Assembly: GCA_009697105.1 (NCBI GenBank)
Contig: SIAQ01000005.1
Coordinates: 23,841-87,840 of the forward strand
Length of the DNA stretch: 64,000 bases
DNA from: Gemmataceae bacterium
GTDB taxonomy: Bacteria > Planctomycetota > Planctomycetia > Gemmatales > Gemmataceae
Direction of reading: 5' to 3'
Shown piece by piece: positions 32,760 through 41,629 of the stretch. The position numbers and the translations under genes were made by a program. Below the pieces are notes generated by a model. It saw only the letters and a program-made list of their open reading frames with translations. It made no database searches and had not been told where the DNA came from. Numbering within the stretch: position 1 is the stretch's first letter; each line of letters opens with the position of its first letter.

Positions 32760-32827
32760 CCCTGAAAACGGCGACATTCAGGGTCTATTTCCGAACAAGT
32801 GGCCTGCTGTTGACTTTGCTGCCATTT

Positions 32828-32848
32828 CGGTTATTCGGGTAATAACCG
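32828..32848. promoter_or_regulatory. Dyad upstream of VOC gene, possible operator
   Basis: CGGTTATT-CGGGT-AATAACCG is a perfect 8-base inverted repeat, 46 bases before the VOC gene start, with TTGACT 13 bases before it. A regulator-binding site is plausible; no regulator gene is adjacent. Confidence 0.35.
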
Positions 32849-32893
32849 TTCCCTGACGGCCAGGCAGATCCGAAGAACCGAAGGGAGTTTTCG

Positions 32894-33289
32894 ATGGCAA
32901 AAGTAACCGGGATCGGCGGCGTGTTCTTCAAGAGCAAAGGCGACCCCGCCGCACAGGCTGCGTGGTATCAGAAGCACCTGGGGATGCCGCTGGCGGACTT
33001 CGGCGGGGCCGTGCTGAGGTGGCCCGACGACCGCGCCGAAGACAAGGGCCTCACCGTCTGGCACGTCGCGGGCCAAGACAGCCAGTGGTTTAACGCACCC
33101 TTAATGATCAACTACCGGGTTGACAACCTTGGCGAGTTGATCGCGCAGCTTCGTGCGGACGGAGTCGAAGTCATCGGCGGTCCCGAATCCCACGAGAACG
33201 GCAAGTTCGCATGGATCATGGACCTAGACGGGAACAAAGTGGAGCTGTGGGAGCCGAAGATCTGGGACGAGAAGAACAAGGGTACCTGA
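32894..33289 (+). CDS. VOC family (glyoxalase/bleomycin-resistance fold) protein
   Basis: 131 residues, a single vicinal-oxygen-chelate domain made of two beta-alpha-beta-beta-beta halves: GGVFFKSKGDPAAQAAWYQ (first helix) and YRVDNLGELIAQLRADGVEV with the closing DLDGNKVELWEP, where the Glu is a usual metal ligand. The ligand set is incomplete at the start of the first half (Gly/Phe instead of His), so the enzyme class cannot be assigned. GAAGGGAG precedes the ATG. Confidence 0.88.
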   Translation: MAKVTGIGGVFFKSKGDPAAQAAWYQKHLGMPLADFGGAVLRWPDDRAEDKGLTVWHVAGQDSQWFNAPLMINYRVDNLGELIAQLRADGVEVIGGPESHENGKFAWIMDLDGNKVELWEPKIWDEKNKGT

Positions 33290-33351
33290 TAGCCGAGCCG
33301 TCGAATCGTTCTATGCTCCTTGGAGTTTGAGCTATACCACACGCGGGCAAG

Positions 33352-33423
33352 ATTGTCGTGGCCACAAGCTGCTAGCTTGTGAGTTTCCAAGTCTACAAGC
33401 TGGCCGCTTGTGGCCACGACAAT
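33352..33423. repeat. Inverted repeat, family O, with outer shell
   Basis: ATTGTCGTGGCCACAAGC (33352-33369) pairs perfectly with 33406-33423. A looser outer shell continues: GCGGGCAAG before it and CTGGCCCACGC after it, again a two-layer structure. Confidence 0.88.
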
Positions 33424-33617
33424 GGGTCAATCTGGCCCACGCGAGGTATGCGTTCCTTTTCTCCTCTTTCCTTCCTGGGGGATTGAGAAACGTCGCGTCC
33501 CAGAAACCTTTCCGTGCCACGGGCAGCCCACATCTCGCTCACCCCTTTCGCATGAGCAATATCCACCACCACGCTCATGCAACGAGGGATGATCGCCTTG
33601 CGCATGTTCCAAGAATC

Positions 33618-33667
33618 CAGCGGCTTGGCGCTCGCATGGGATGATCCGAGCGCTAAGCCGCAAGCGG
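33618..33667. repeat. Inverted repeat, family D
   Basis: CCAGCGGCTTGGCGCTCG (33618) pairs with CGAGCGCTAAGCCGCAAGCGG ending at 33667, with more mismatches than other copies. It lies 80 bases upstream of the MFS gene. Confidence 0.85.
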
Positions 33668-33750
33668 CAAAAGCGTTCCCGCGGTGCTCTGAGCTTCCTT
33701 GCGCCGTATAAAGAGAATGTCGCCAAAGATCCGTATGCGCGAGGAACCCC

Positions 33751-35058
33751 ATGTCCGCAATTTCGCAAGGAAGCGATGTCTCTGCCGGCGAACGAGCGCG
33801 TTGGTTGACAGTTCGCATGTCGCTGTTGATCTTCCTGGCGTTCACGATCCTCGGCTCATGGGTGCCGGTGTTCTCTCGCTATTTGGGGCAGCTTCACTTT
33901 TCGCCGCGGGCGACGGCGTGGGCGTCGTCGGCGAATGCCATTGGAGCGGTTATCGCGCCTTTGTTCTGGGGGCAGGTTGCCGACCGCTGGTTGGCGTCGG
34001 AGCGCTGCATCGCACTGTGCGCGTCGATTTCCGGCGTGCTGCTGCTTGTGCTCGGATCATTGCGCGATGAGCTTGCCGTGATCGGCGTTGCCGTGGCACT
34101 GTGGTTCTTCCTGATCCCAGTGCTGACGCTGACCGGCGCGTACATCTTCCGCATGATCGATCATCCCGAATCGGAGTATGGCAAGATTCGCGTATGGGGC
34201 ACAGTTGGCTGGATGGCCGCCAGCTGGGGGCTTGGGCTGTGGCTGATGTCGCAGGCCGGGCAAGCGACACCGGGGGAGGCGGACGAGAGCGACCTATCGC
34301 TCAGCATCACGCTCGCTGCCTGGTCAGCGTTCGTGACGGCGGCCTACGCGCTGACATTGCCACACGCGCCGCCGGGGAAGGCATCGGAGGCGGCCAGTCG
34401 CACTTGGCTGGGCAAGTTGGCCGACGCTCCTCTAAGCGCCATGGTGCTGTTTCGCGTCCGATCGTTCGCCGTTTATTGCGCGAGCATGTTCGGGCTGTAT
34501 CTTACGCTGCCGTTCACCATTCAACTCAATCCGTTGTTGCTCAAAGATCTCGGTGTGTCCGATTGCTGGTTGCCCGCGTGTCTCACCGCCGCGCAATCGA
34601 CGGAGATCATGTCGCTCCTGATGATGCCCTATCTGCTCGCGCGAATCGGCATGAAGCCGACGATGATGCTTGGCGGTATCGCGTGGACCGTTGGGCTTGC
34701 AGCCCTGGCAATTGGGTCGTCGATTTGGCTGGTGCTGTCGGCTTTCCTCACCCACGGGGTGTTCATATGCTGCTTCGTCATCGCCGGCCAGGTATATGTC
34801 AATCGCCAGGCCAGCGCGGATGTGCGTGCGAGTGCTCAGGGCATCTTGGTTCTCGTCAATGGGCTGGGCCTGTTCTTCGGCCACCTGCTCGTCGGCTGGC
34901 TGCGAAATGCGTCCGGCGATAGTCATGCCGTGGCGTATGGCGTGGCGGCGGGAATCGCGGGGATCGTCGTTATTCTTTTCATAATGGGATTTACGCCGAC
35001 GCCGGAGTTGGCGATTTCCGATGAAGATTCGCTTGCCCAACGCCAAGAAATAGCTTAG
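33751..35058 (+). CDS. MFS permease, nucleoside:H+ symporter type
   Basis: 435 residues with about 12 membrane segments. The N-terminal half starts SLLIFLAFTILGSWVPVFSRYL and has the loop WGQVADRWLASERCIA (a motif-A-like D-R pair) between helices 2 and 3. EYGKIRVWGTVGWMAASW in helix 5 is characteristic of the NHS/LacY-like group (Nuc_H_symport and MFS_1). The central loop (about 175-215) is cytoplasmic and polar. It probably imports a nucleoside or sugar with protons. GAGGA lies five bases before the ATG. Confidence 0.88.
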   Translation: MSAISQGSDVSAGERARWLTVRMSLLIFLAFTILGSWVPVFSRYLGQLHFSPRATAWASSANAIGAVIAPLFWGQVADRWLASERCIALCASISGVLLLVLGSLRDELAVIGVAVALWFFLIPVLTLTGAYIFRMIDHPESEYGKIRVWGTVGWMAASWGLGLWLMSQAGQATPGEADESDLSLSITLAAWSAFVTAAYALTLPHAPPGKASEAASRTWLGKLADAPLSAMVLFRVRSFAVYCASMFGLYLTLPFTIQLNPLLLKDLGVSDCWLPACLTAAQSTEIMSLLMMPYLLARIGMKPTMMLGGIAWTVGLAALAIGSSIWLVLSAFLTHGVFICCFVIAGQVYVNRQASADVRASAQGILVLVNGLGLFFGHLLVGWLRNASGDSHAVAYGVAAGIAGIVVILFIMGFTPTPELAISDEDSLAQRQEIA

Positions 35059-35155
35059 ACTTAATCCCGACTCCTTAGTCCGTGGTCCTTGGCAAAACAC
35101 CATCAAACATATTGGTACGAACTACGGACCACGCCTTATCAACAGGTCCGCTCCC

Positions 35156-38100
35156 GTGCCGAAGAACGCCTTGTTGAACGAATCGGACGAACGAACCGCC
35201 ACCCCGATCGGAATGTGGGTGCTGGCCATCGTTGGCGTCGCCACGTTCCACTGCTGTTGGCTGTGGCAGGGAGACTCGCGCGGCCTGTGGCTGCCGGGGT
35301 TGGGCGTTGGCGTTGTTCTCGTTTCCTGGTTCGGCTGGCGGATACTACCGGTTCTACTTGTTGACCTCCTGTTGGCACGCTGGCCATTTGACCTTTCTGC
35401 GAACGCTGGATTGATCGCAACCGAAATACTGTGCCAAGGGACGCTCATTGGATCGTCGTGGTGGCTGTACCATCATTTGGCCCATGGATCACGCTGGCTG
35501 GATGATCCGCGTTCGGCGATGATATTTCTGATCCTCATTCCGGGCGGGCTTTGTGTTGCCGTCGCTGGGATTGAGGCCGGCGTGTGGTGCCTGATAGGCG
35601 ATTCGCCGAGGCCGTTCGTTCTCCTGACGGCTGAGCTTTGGTTGACGCAGATTGTCGGCATCGTTGCAACGGTGCCGATCCTCATTGCGACGGCAACGCT
35701 CCTGCTGCTGCGCCGCGGACTGATCGTCGGCGAACTTTCGGATGCGATACCCAACCTGCCTGAAGCCGGACTTTCGCGAATCGGCGAGAGCATCGAATTG
35801 ATCGGCTTGACGGCGGCAGTCGTCGGGCTGTCGCTGCTCCACCTCTGGACGACGGCACAAGCGAGCTCGGCGAGTTGGCTTCTATGGGCGAGCGGGGTGA
35901 TTTTGCTGGTATGGATTTGCATCCGTCAGGGGCTGTTTGGCGGCACGTTCGCAGCCGGCGTAACCGCGATCGTGAGCGCCGGCACATTCCATTTCCTATC
36001 AGATGAAACCCGCCCGCTTCTTCAGAGCGATTTTCAGGGGCGATTGCTGGCCCTCTGCGCCACCGCGATGCTGGTCGGCGTCTCGGCAAGCTGGATTCGC
36101 GCCAACGAAACACGCTTCAGTCAGATCGTCAGCAGAATCCCCTTCGTCGTCTACAGCGTCCGGCTGCCCTACGGCATTCCGACCCTGTTCGGCCCTGATA
36201 ACGAAGGCCCGCCGCGCGATAGTAAATTCGACATGAAGCTCGGCCCAGCAATCCGTAAGCTGGCGAATGTCGTTCTCGTCAGCCCTGCCTGCGAGTCGGT
36301 TCTTGGCGCCAAGGCCGAGTCGCTCGTTGGTCCATTCTCACGGTGGATGGATCATATCCTACCAGAAGACCATGTGATTGTCGTCGCCGCCCTGGCTCAG
36401 CTTTGCTTGCAAAAGAAGCCTGTGAAATGCGAGTATCGGTTGGTCATGGAAATGCCGTCGCCGAAAGCCGCGGCAACGGCTCTGCCGATCCAGGCGCCGT
36501 TACCGCCCGCTCCGACCTGGGTGCGCGACACGCTGACGCCTCACTACGACGAAGCGGGCATGATCGACGGTTGGGAGGGCCTGGTCGAGGATATCACCGA
36601 GCAACGCGCATTATCGCAAGATATTCGCAGGATGACGACGATGCTTCAGGTAATCATCGCCAATCTGCCGACGGGGGTCTATTTCGTGCAGGCGCCGCGA
36701 GGCCTGCCGATCCTCGTCAATGCCCGGGCACGAGTCTTGCTTGGTCAACGCGAGGATCTCGCAGCGGGGTTGAGCCATCTGCCTCGCGTCTATCGGCTCC
36801 ACAAACCCGATGGCACGGCATATCCCTGGGAAGGACTTCCCGTGGCGCGAGCGCTCCAAAGCGGTGTTACGTGCAAAGCCAACGATATCGTCGTGCATCG
36901 CCCGGACGGCCGCAAGATCCCGCTCATCACCTGGGCGGCGCCGGTGGATCTGTATGGCCGGGGCAAGCCGGATGCCGCCGTGTGGGTGCTCGAAGATTGG
37001 AGCGCAATACAACAGGCTGAGACGGCTATGCGTGAATCCGAGATGCGCCTGCGAGCCATTATCGAAACCATGGCCGAGGGTGTCATCCTTCAAGATGCCA
37101 CCGGCATCATCGTCGATTGCAACCCCGCCGCTTGCGCAATTCTTGGCGCGGCGTGCGAACTGTTGATGACCCGCACCAGTCTCGCGCCGGACGATGGTTG
37201 TGTGCAGGAAAACGGCGAACCGCTGCCAGCGGATCAACATCCCGATCGGCTCGCATTGCGAACCGAAAAGCCGGTTCGCGAAGCCGTGATCGGCATGCCC
37301 GCGATCGGCGTCGAGCCGAGGCGTTGGCTGCTCGTGAATTCGCTGCCGATCATTGACAAGGCGAGGAAAGGCCCCGGTAAGACGCGCGTTATCTCCACGT
37401 TCGCCGACATCACCACGCAGGTGCGGATGCGCGATTCGCTGCGCCAGGCGCGCGACAAATACCAAAACCTCATCGAATCGCTGCCCGTCGTGGTAATGCA
37501 GCGTGATCGCGCTTTCAACATTACTTTTGTCAATCCGTTCACGGAAACGCTGACCGGCTACACGGTTGCCGAGATGCTCCAGCCTGGGTCAAGTCGGGAT
37601 ATCATTTACCCGGAAGACCTACCGGATTTTTTGGCCTCCGCCGACCTTATTCTTGCAGGCCAGCCGGTCCGCAAAGAAATACGGATGCACGCCCGAGACG
37701 GATCGACCAAGACGGTACTCGTTTTTATTCACCCGATCGTGGAAGGGGCCGAAATCGTCGGTTCCACAAGCCTCATGCTCGACTTAACCGTTCAACGCCG
37801 ACTGGAGAAAGAGCTCGAAAGCTCCCGCCAGCTCGAACTCGTCGGTCGATTGGCGAGCGGCACGGTACACGATTTCAACAATCTGTTGGCCGTCATTATC
37901 GGCATGGCGGGTTTGGTGAAGATGAATCTGCCCGAAAATACCGCCAGTCGGGAATATCTCACGCGCATCGAAGAAGTCGGCGAGCAGGCCTCGCATCTCG
38001 CCGGGCAACTCCTCACGTTCAGTAAGCAAACTCCCCGGGAAGCGCATCCGGTTGATTTGAACGCAGTCATTCTGCAAACCATGAAGCTCGCCAAGTCGAT

Positions 38101-38518
38101 CTGCCCCGCCAGCATTCGCCTAACGCAGAAATTGACCGACTCCCTGCCTGCCGTTCACGGCGAGGAAGGCAAGCTCAAGCAAGTAATTCTGAACCTATGT
38201 CTCAATGCCCGCGACGCCATGAAACAGGTCGGCGGCACACTCACGATCCGCACCGATCTGACTCCGCCCTCAATCGTCATCGGCGAAACAACGCGCTGGG
38301 TCCACTTCGCCATCGAGGACACAGGCCATGGCATGGACGAAACGGTGCGCCGACGAATCTTCGAGCCGTTCTTCTCCACCAAGGAGCATGGCACCGGCCT
38401 CGGCCTGGCCGTGGTGCATCGCATTATTCACGATTTCGGCGGCAGAATCGACGTCCAGAGCCAAATCGGCGTCGGCACGCGCTTCGACATCTGGCTCGCC
38501 CAAGCCGACGTGCGCTAG
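35156..38518 (+). CDS. Membrane-bound multi-PAS sensor histidine kinase
   Basis: 1120 residues. The first ~325 form eight to ten membrane helices, best read as a MASE1-like sensory domain. Three to four PAS domains follow, at about 325-480, 495-630, 640-760 and 770-885, the last with FVNPFTETLTGYTVAEML. The kinase core has the H-box TVHDFNNLLAVI (His about 906), N-box NLCLNARDAM (about 1012), G1 DTGHGM, F-box FEPFFSTKEHG and G2 GTGLGLAVV. The HDFNN type often pairs with stand-alone receivers; none is nearby, so it is an orphan. GTG start at 35156; an ATG at 35213 is the alternative. Confidence 0.93.
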   Translation: MPKNALLNESDERTATPIGMWVLAIVGVATFHCCWLWQGDSRGLWLPGLGVGVVLVSWFGWRILPVLLVDLLLARWPFDLSANAGLIATEILCQGTLIGSSWWLYHHLAHGSRWLDDPRSAMIFLILIPGGLCVAVAGIEAGVWCLIGDSPRPFVLLTAELWLTQIVGIVATVPILIATATLLLLRRGLIVGELSDAIPNLPEAGLSRIGESIELIGLTAAVVGLSLLHLWTTAQASSASWLLWASGVILLVWICIRQGLFGGTFAAGVTAIVSAGTFHFLSDETRPLLQSDFQGRLLALCATAMLVGVSASWIRANETRFSQIVSRIPFVVYSVRLPYGIPTLFGPDNEGPPRDSKFDMKLGPAIRKLANVVLVSPACESVLGAKAESLVGPFSRWMDHILPEDHVIVVAALAQLCLQKKPVKCEYRLVMEMPSPKAAATALPIQAPLPPAPTWVRDTLTPHYDEAGMIDGWEGLVEDITEQRALSQDIRRMTTMLQVIIANLPTGVYFVQAPRGLPILVNARARVLLGQREDLAAGLSHLPRVYRLHKPDGTAYPWEGLPVARALQSGVTCKANDIVVHRPDGRKIPLITWAAPVDLYGRGKPDAAVWVLEDWSAIQQAETAMRESEMRLRAIIETMAEGVILQDATGIIVDCNPAACAILGAACELLMTRTSLAPDDGCVQENGEPLPADQHPDRLALRTEKPVREAVIGMPAIGVEPRRWLLVNSLPIIDKARKGPGKTRVISTFADITTQVRMRDSLRQARDKYQNLIESLPVVVMQRDRAFNITFVNPFTETLTGYTVAEMLQPGSSRDIIYPEDLPDFLASADLILAGQPVRKEIRMHARDGSTKTVLVFIHPIVEGAEIVGSTSLMLDLTVQRRLEKELESSRQLELVGRLASGTVHDFNNLLAVIIGMAGLVKMNLPENTASREYLTRIEEVGEQASHLAGQLLTFSKQTPREAHPVDLNAVILQTMKLAKSICPASIRLTQKLTDSLPAVHGEEGKLKQVILNLCLNARDAMKQVGGTLTIRTDLTPPSIVIGETTRWVHFAIEDTGHGMDETVRRRIFEPFFSTKEHGTGLGLAVVHRIIHDFGGRIDVQSQIGVGTRFDIWLAQADVR

Positions 38519-38561
38519 TTTACGGCTTTCCGTTAATATTCCACGCGGTCGAAAGTGAGAA

Positions 38562-38720
38562 TTAGCCCGCAGCGCAAGTGAGGCAACGCGTTTCGTGCCT
38601 CGCTTACGCTGCGGGTTAGTGTCAAACTTCCCTTTACGAGCCGGAAGCGTAAGCGACGGTGGTTTTCGTCCGTCGCTTACGCTTCCGGTTCGTGAGCGAC
38701 GAACTCGCGCTGCGGGCTAA
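38562..38720. repeat. Double inverted repeat overlapping rhaB stop
   Basis: TTAGCCCGCAGCGCAAGTGA (38562) pairs with the complement ending near 38619. A GGAAGCGTAAGCGACGG hairpin follows (38636-38692), and a third arm GCGCTGCGGGCTAA ends at 38720. The rhamnulokinase stop codon (38717-38719, minus strand) lies in this last arm. It joins the 3' ends of two convergent genes. Confidence 0.88.
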
Positions 38721-40189
38721 CCAATCATCCCCATAAACCGCCGGTACGGCTCGGTCCAGCGTTCCGGTTCGCGCGGTTCGTAGGTCTGCACCTCGAACGA
38801 GCGGCGCACGACCGCGCGGCCCTCCGCCAGCGAATTAAGCAGGCCCAGGCCGATGGCTTGCACGAGCACGTTGCCGATGGCGGTCGCTTCAACGGGGCCG
38901 GCGACGACCTGGCGGTTACACGCATCAGCGGTGAGCTGGCATAGCAGCGTGTTTTGGCAGCCACCGCCGACGATGTGGATCGTGTCGAGCCGTTTGCCCA
39001 CCAGTTCCTCCAGGCGTTCGAGCACCCAGCGATAGCGTAACGCGAGGCTTTCCAGCGCACATCGCACGACATCGCCTGGCTCGCTCGGCACGGGTTGACT
39101 GGTCTTTTTGCAATAATTGCCGATGGCACGCGGCATATCGTCGGGCAGTATGAACGACGTATCATCGGGATCAACCAGGCTCGCGAACGGCGTCGCCGAC
39201 TCGGCCAATTTCATTAGCTTGGCGTAGTCGTAGGTCACGCCCGCGCGTTCCCAGGCACGTCGGCATTCTTGCACGAGCCAAAGGCCCATGATGTTTTTCA
39301 ACAGCCGAATCGTCCCGCCGACGCCGCCTTCGTTCGTGAAGTTGACGCGCAGCGTGTTCTCGTCGGTCTTTGGTGTTTTCGTTTCGACACCCATCAACGA
39401 CCATGTGCCCGAACTGATGTAGGCCCACGACTCGCCTGTAGCGGGCACGGCGGCGACGGCAGCGGCGGTGTCGTGCGTCGCCGGCGCGATCACCGGAATC
39501 GACGATACGCCCGCTCCCGTCGCCACGCTCGGACGCAATGGCCCCAGCACCGTGCCCGGCTGCACCAGTGTGCCGAGGATTTTCTCCGGGATGCCAAAGG
39601 CCCGCACAAGCTCGCGCGCCCAGGTGCGTTCGCCGGGATGGATCATTTGGCTCGTCGAGGCATCGGTGTACTCGTTGACCTTGATGCCGGTCATCCAGTA
39701 GTGGAATAGGTCGGGGATGAACAGCAACGTCTCGGCCATTTCGAGTAACGGTGAGCGATCACGCATCAAGGCGAGGATTTGATAAAGCGAATTGAATCGC
39801 ATGAACTGGATGCCGGTCTGGCGGAAAATCTCGGCCCGCGGGACGTTCGCAAACGCGGCATCCATGATCGATTCGGTATGCGGATCGCGATAGTGGCGCG
39901 GATTGCCCAGCAGCGTGCCGTGTTTGCCGAGCAGCGCGAAATCGACGCCCCAGGTATCGACGCCGACTGATTCAAGGCGGCCGTGCTCCGCTTCGGCTTT
40001 GCGAAGTCCGGTGAGGATTTCACGCCACAAGCCGAGCACGTCCCAGTGGAGCGTGTCAAGCGTGGCCACGCTGCCGGTCGGGAAGCGATGGACGACTTCG
40101 AGGCCAAGCCATTCGCCGTCGAACGAACCGATCAAAGCTCGGCCGCTCTCGGCACCGAGGTCAAATGCGAGAATTTTTTTGGTGGACAT
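38717..40189 (-). CDS. rhaB: Rhamnulokinase
   Basis: 490 residues, FGGY sugar kinase of the rhamnulokinase subgroup: phosphorylates L-rhamnulose to rhamnulose 1-phosphate. N-terminal ATPase fold LAFDLGAESGRALIG (residues 8-22), VDTWGVDFALL (about 78), the catalytic Asp region IAPATHDTAAAVAAVP (about 237), GTWSLMG (about 261), and the C-terminal nucleotide site HIVGGGCQN (about 405). rhaA, rhaD and a regulator are not adjacent, so the pathway is scattered or this kinase serves another 6-deoxy sugar. The last codon is followed by a TAG supplied by the repeat. Confidence 0.93.
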   Translation of the reverse strand: MSTKKILAFDLGAESGRALIGSFDGEWLGLEVVHRFPTGSVATLDTLHWDVLGLWREILTGLRKAEAEHGRLESVGVDTWGVDFALLGKHGTLLGNPRHYRDPHTESIMDAAFANVPRAEIFRQTGIQFMRFNSLYQILALMRDRSPLLEMAETLLFIPDLFHYWMTGIKVNEYTDASTSQMIHPGERTWARELVRAFGIPEKILGTLVQPGTVLGPLRPSVATGAGVSSIPVIAPATHDTAAAVAAVPATGESWAYISSGTWSLMGVETKTPKTDENTLRVNFTNEGGVGGTIRLLKNIMGLWLVQECRRAWERAGVTYDYAKLMKLAESATPFASLVDPDDTSFILPDDMPRAIGNYCKKTSQPVPSEPGDVVRCALESLALRYRWVLERLEELVGKRLDTIHIVGGGCQNTLLCQLTADACNRQVVAGPVEATAIGNVLVQAIGLGLLNSLAEGRAVVRRSFEVQTYEPREPERWTEPYRRFMGMIG

Positions 40190-40204
40190 GTCATGATTTT
40201 CACG

Positions 40205-40285
40205 GTTTAGCCGCTTGCCATTGGCGAGCGCGAACGGGTGCCGTACAACGCACTGGTCGCGCTCGCCAAAGGCGAGCGGCTAAAC
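40205..40285. repeat. Inverted repeat, family E
   Basis: GTTTAGCCGCTTGCCATTGG (40205) pairs with CCAAAGGCGAGCGGCTAAAC ending at 40285, loop about 40 bases. It lies between the rhaB start and the next gene on the same strand. Confidence 0.92.
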
Positions 40286-40292
40286 GATGTTG

Positions 40293-40847
40293 TTATTTTT
40301 TCGCCACGACAATTTTCGGCACCGCTTTCAGGATCATCTCAATCGCGGCATCATTGAGTTCGCCGACGCGGAAGGCGAAGTTCGCGACTACTTTTTGCTT
40401 CACCGATAGCAGCACCGTCACCTCGGCTTCCTTGGCGAGCAGGTACGTTGGCGGGCCGACGATGTCCTCGAACACGGCAAGCGGGACGTTGCTGATGGCG
40501 TGCTTGCTCGCCCATTGCACGACCTGCGGGTCCAGCTTGGTTTGATCGTCGGCGAGGAACGTGACCCAGGAACGCAGTTCGTCGGCTTTGTTCGCCTTGA
40601 CGACGCCGTCGAGTTTCTTGACGAGCTTGCCAAGCGGTTCCGTCAGGTCGCGCGCAAAGACGATGATGATGGGCCGATTCGCGGCATCGCAGATGTAGCA
40701 TTGCTGCACGCCGCGTTCCTTGCCGACGCACACAAGCGCAGAGTAAGGACCGGGCCGTTGGTTCGGCTGCGGGCCGGATTTGCACGGGTCGGCAGCGGAA
40801 GGTGTAACGATGGTGTAAATAACTACAAGTGACAATAAGTGTCGCAT
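40293..40847 (-). CDS. Secreted protein of unknown function
   Basis: 184 residues with a Sec signal (LLSLVVIYTIVTPSAA). The mature part has one CYIC pair (about residues 50-53) and an alternating beta-alpha pattern (RPIIIVFARDLTEPL, SVKQKVVANFAFRVGEL), which suggests a thioredoxin-like fold, but the Cys spacing and position are not typical of an active redox site. An AAGGAG site is well placed before the ATG at 40847. Role unknown. Confidence 0.78.
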   Translation of the reverse strand: MRHLLSLVVIYTIVTPSAADPCKSGPQPNQRPGPYSALVCVGKERGVQQCYICDAANRPIIIVFARDLTEPLGKLVKKLDGVVKANKADELRSWVTFLADDQTKLDPQVVQWASKHAISNVPLAVFEDIVGPPTYLLAKEAEVTVLLSVKQKVVANFAFRVGELNDAAIEMILKAVPKIVVAKK

Positions 40848-40889
40848 AGTGACTCCTTGTTGATTCCTCGATGAGCGACCGCGTGGCGC

Positions 40890-40912
40890 CAGCCGAGCGC
40901 TAAACGTAAACG
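40890..40912. repeat. Family F arm, possibly a decayed palindrome
   Basis: CCGAGCGCTAAACGTAAACG is one arm of family F; the left partner (GAGCGACCGCGTGGCG) is degenerate. It lies between two minus-strand genes. Confidence 0.55.
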
Positions 40913-40915
40913 GGT

Positions 40916-41563
40916 CTACCCGCGCCGATCCAACTCGCCGAACAATGTCGTCAACTTTAGCTGAAAGCCCGGCAGCACGGCGCCGCCGTCGAGTGTGTCA
41001 TCCTCGGCCAACGTGTGCGATTCGTCGAGCGCGGTGTGGACGACGACGATTCGCTTGCGTGGATCGACCTCCCACACCAGTTCGACGCCCGCGGCGAAAT
41101 ACTCTTCCCTCTTGATCTTCATCTCGCGTCTCGTGTTGCTCTTGCTTAACACCTCCGCAGCGAGATTCGGCACGACCAGAGGCACCGCTTCATCGGGCAC
41201 GCGCCGGTCGGGAAACCGGTCCCAGCGGATGAACGACACGTCGGGGATGCGCACCAACTTGAGGACGATCTGCATTGTGGCGTCGGGGCCAAGCACGAGG
41301 CCCAAGTTGGCGGGTCGGACAAAGTTATCGAGCAACTTCGACAGGAATACGGCCAGGATCGACTCGCGCATGCCCATGGTTTTCTCCAGCAGGATGCCGT
41401 CGACGAGTTCGCAGATTATGCCCTCGTGGTCCTGAATGCGTGTGACATCGCTGACCTTGGCTGTGCCCGGTGTGGGATGCAAGCGGATGCGCGCGGCCGG
41501 CACATTGCCGACACGATGGAGCACGTCCGCAAAGGTTCGATATTTGGCGAGTTTGACGACCAT
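40916..41563 (-). CDS. Uma2/DUF820 family putative endonuclease
   Basis: 215 residues. The fold shows the DUF820 PD-(D/E)XK layout: YELVDG-like CELVDGILLEK (about 50), RIPDVSFIRW (Asp, about 107), PNLAAEVLSKSNT (Glu, about 132), then KIKREEYFAAGVELVWEVDP (Lys/Glu helix). It probably acts on DNA or is a derived, inactive member; these genes are multiplied in planctomycetes and cyanobacteria with no proven function. The start at 41563 has no strong binding site. The family F element lies just upstream. Confidence 0.88.
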   Translation of the reverse strand: MVVKLAKYRTFADVLHRVGNVPAARIRLHPTPGTAKVSDVTRIQDHEGIICELVDGILLEKTMGMRESILAVFLSKLLDNFVRPANLGLVLGPDATMQIVLKLVRIPDVSFIRWDRFPDRRVPDEAVPLVVPNLAAEVLSKSNTRREMKIKREEYFAAGVELVWEVDPRKRIVVVHTALDESHTLAEDDTLDGGAVLPGFQLKLTTLFGELDRRG

Positions 41564-41577
41564 GAAGAATCACCTGT

Positions 41578-41625
41578 GTTTACGTTTAGCGCTCGCGTAG
41601 CGCCATGCGAGCGCTAAACGTAAAC
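41578..41625. repeat. Inverted repeat, family F
   Basis: GTTTACGTTTAGCGCTCGC (41578) pairs with GCGAGCGCTAAACGTAAAC ending at 41625, short loop GTAGCGCCAT. It lies between two minus-strand genes, five bases past a stop codon. Confidence 0.93.
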
Positions 41626-41629
41626 CTGT

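Larger units (their letters stand above)
33290..33750. other. Gap between VOC and MFS genes
   Basis: Holds two repeat elements (33352-33423 and 33618-33667). The 190 bases between them contain no convincing gene on either strand and no clear signal. Confidence 0.55.

Noticed and set aside
35060..35135. GTCCGTGGTCC / GGACCACG pair before the histidine kinase
   Set aside because: Short and imperfect; not convincing as a repeat element or operator.
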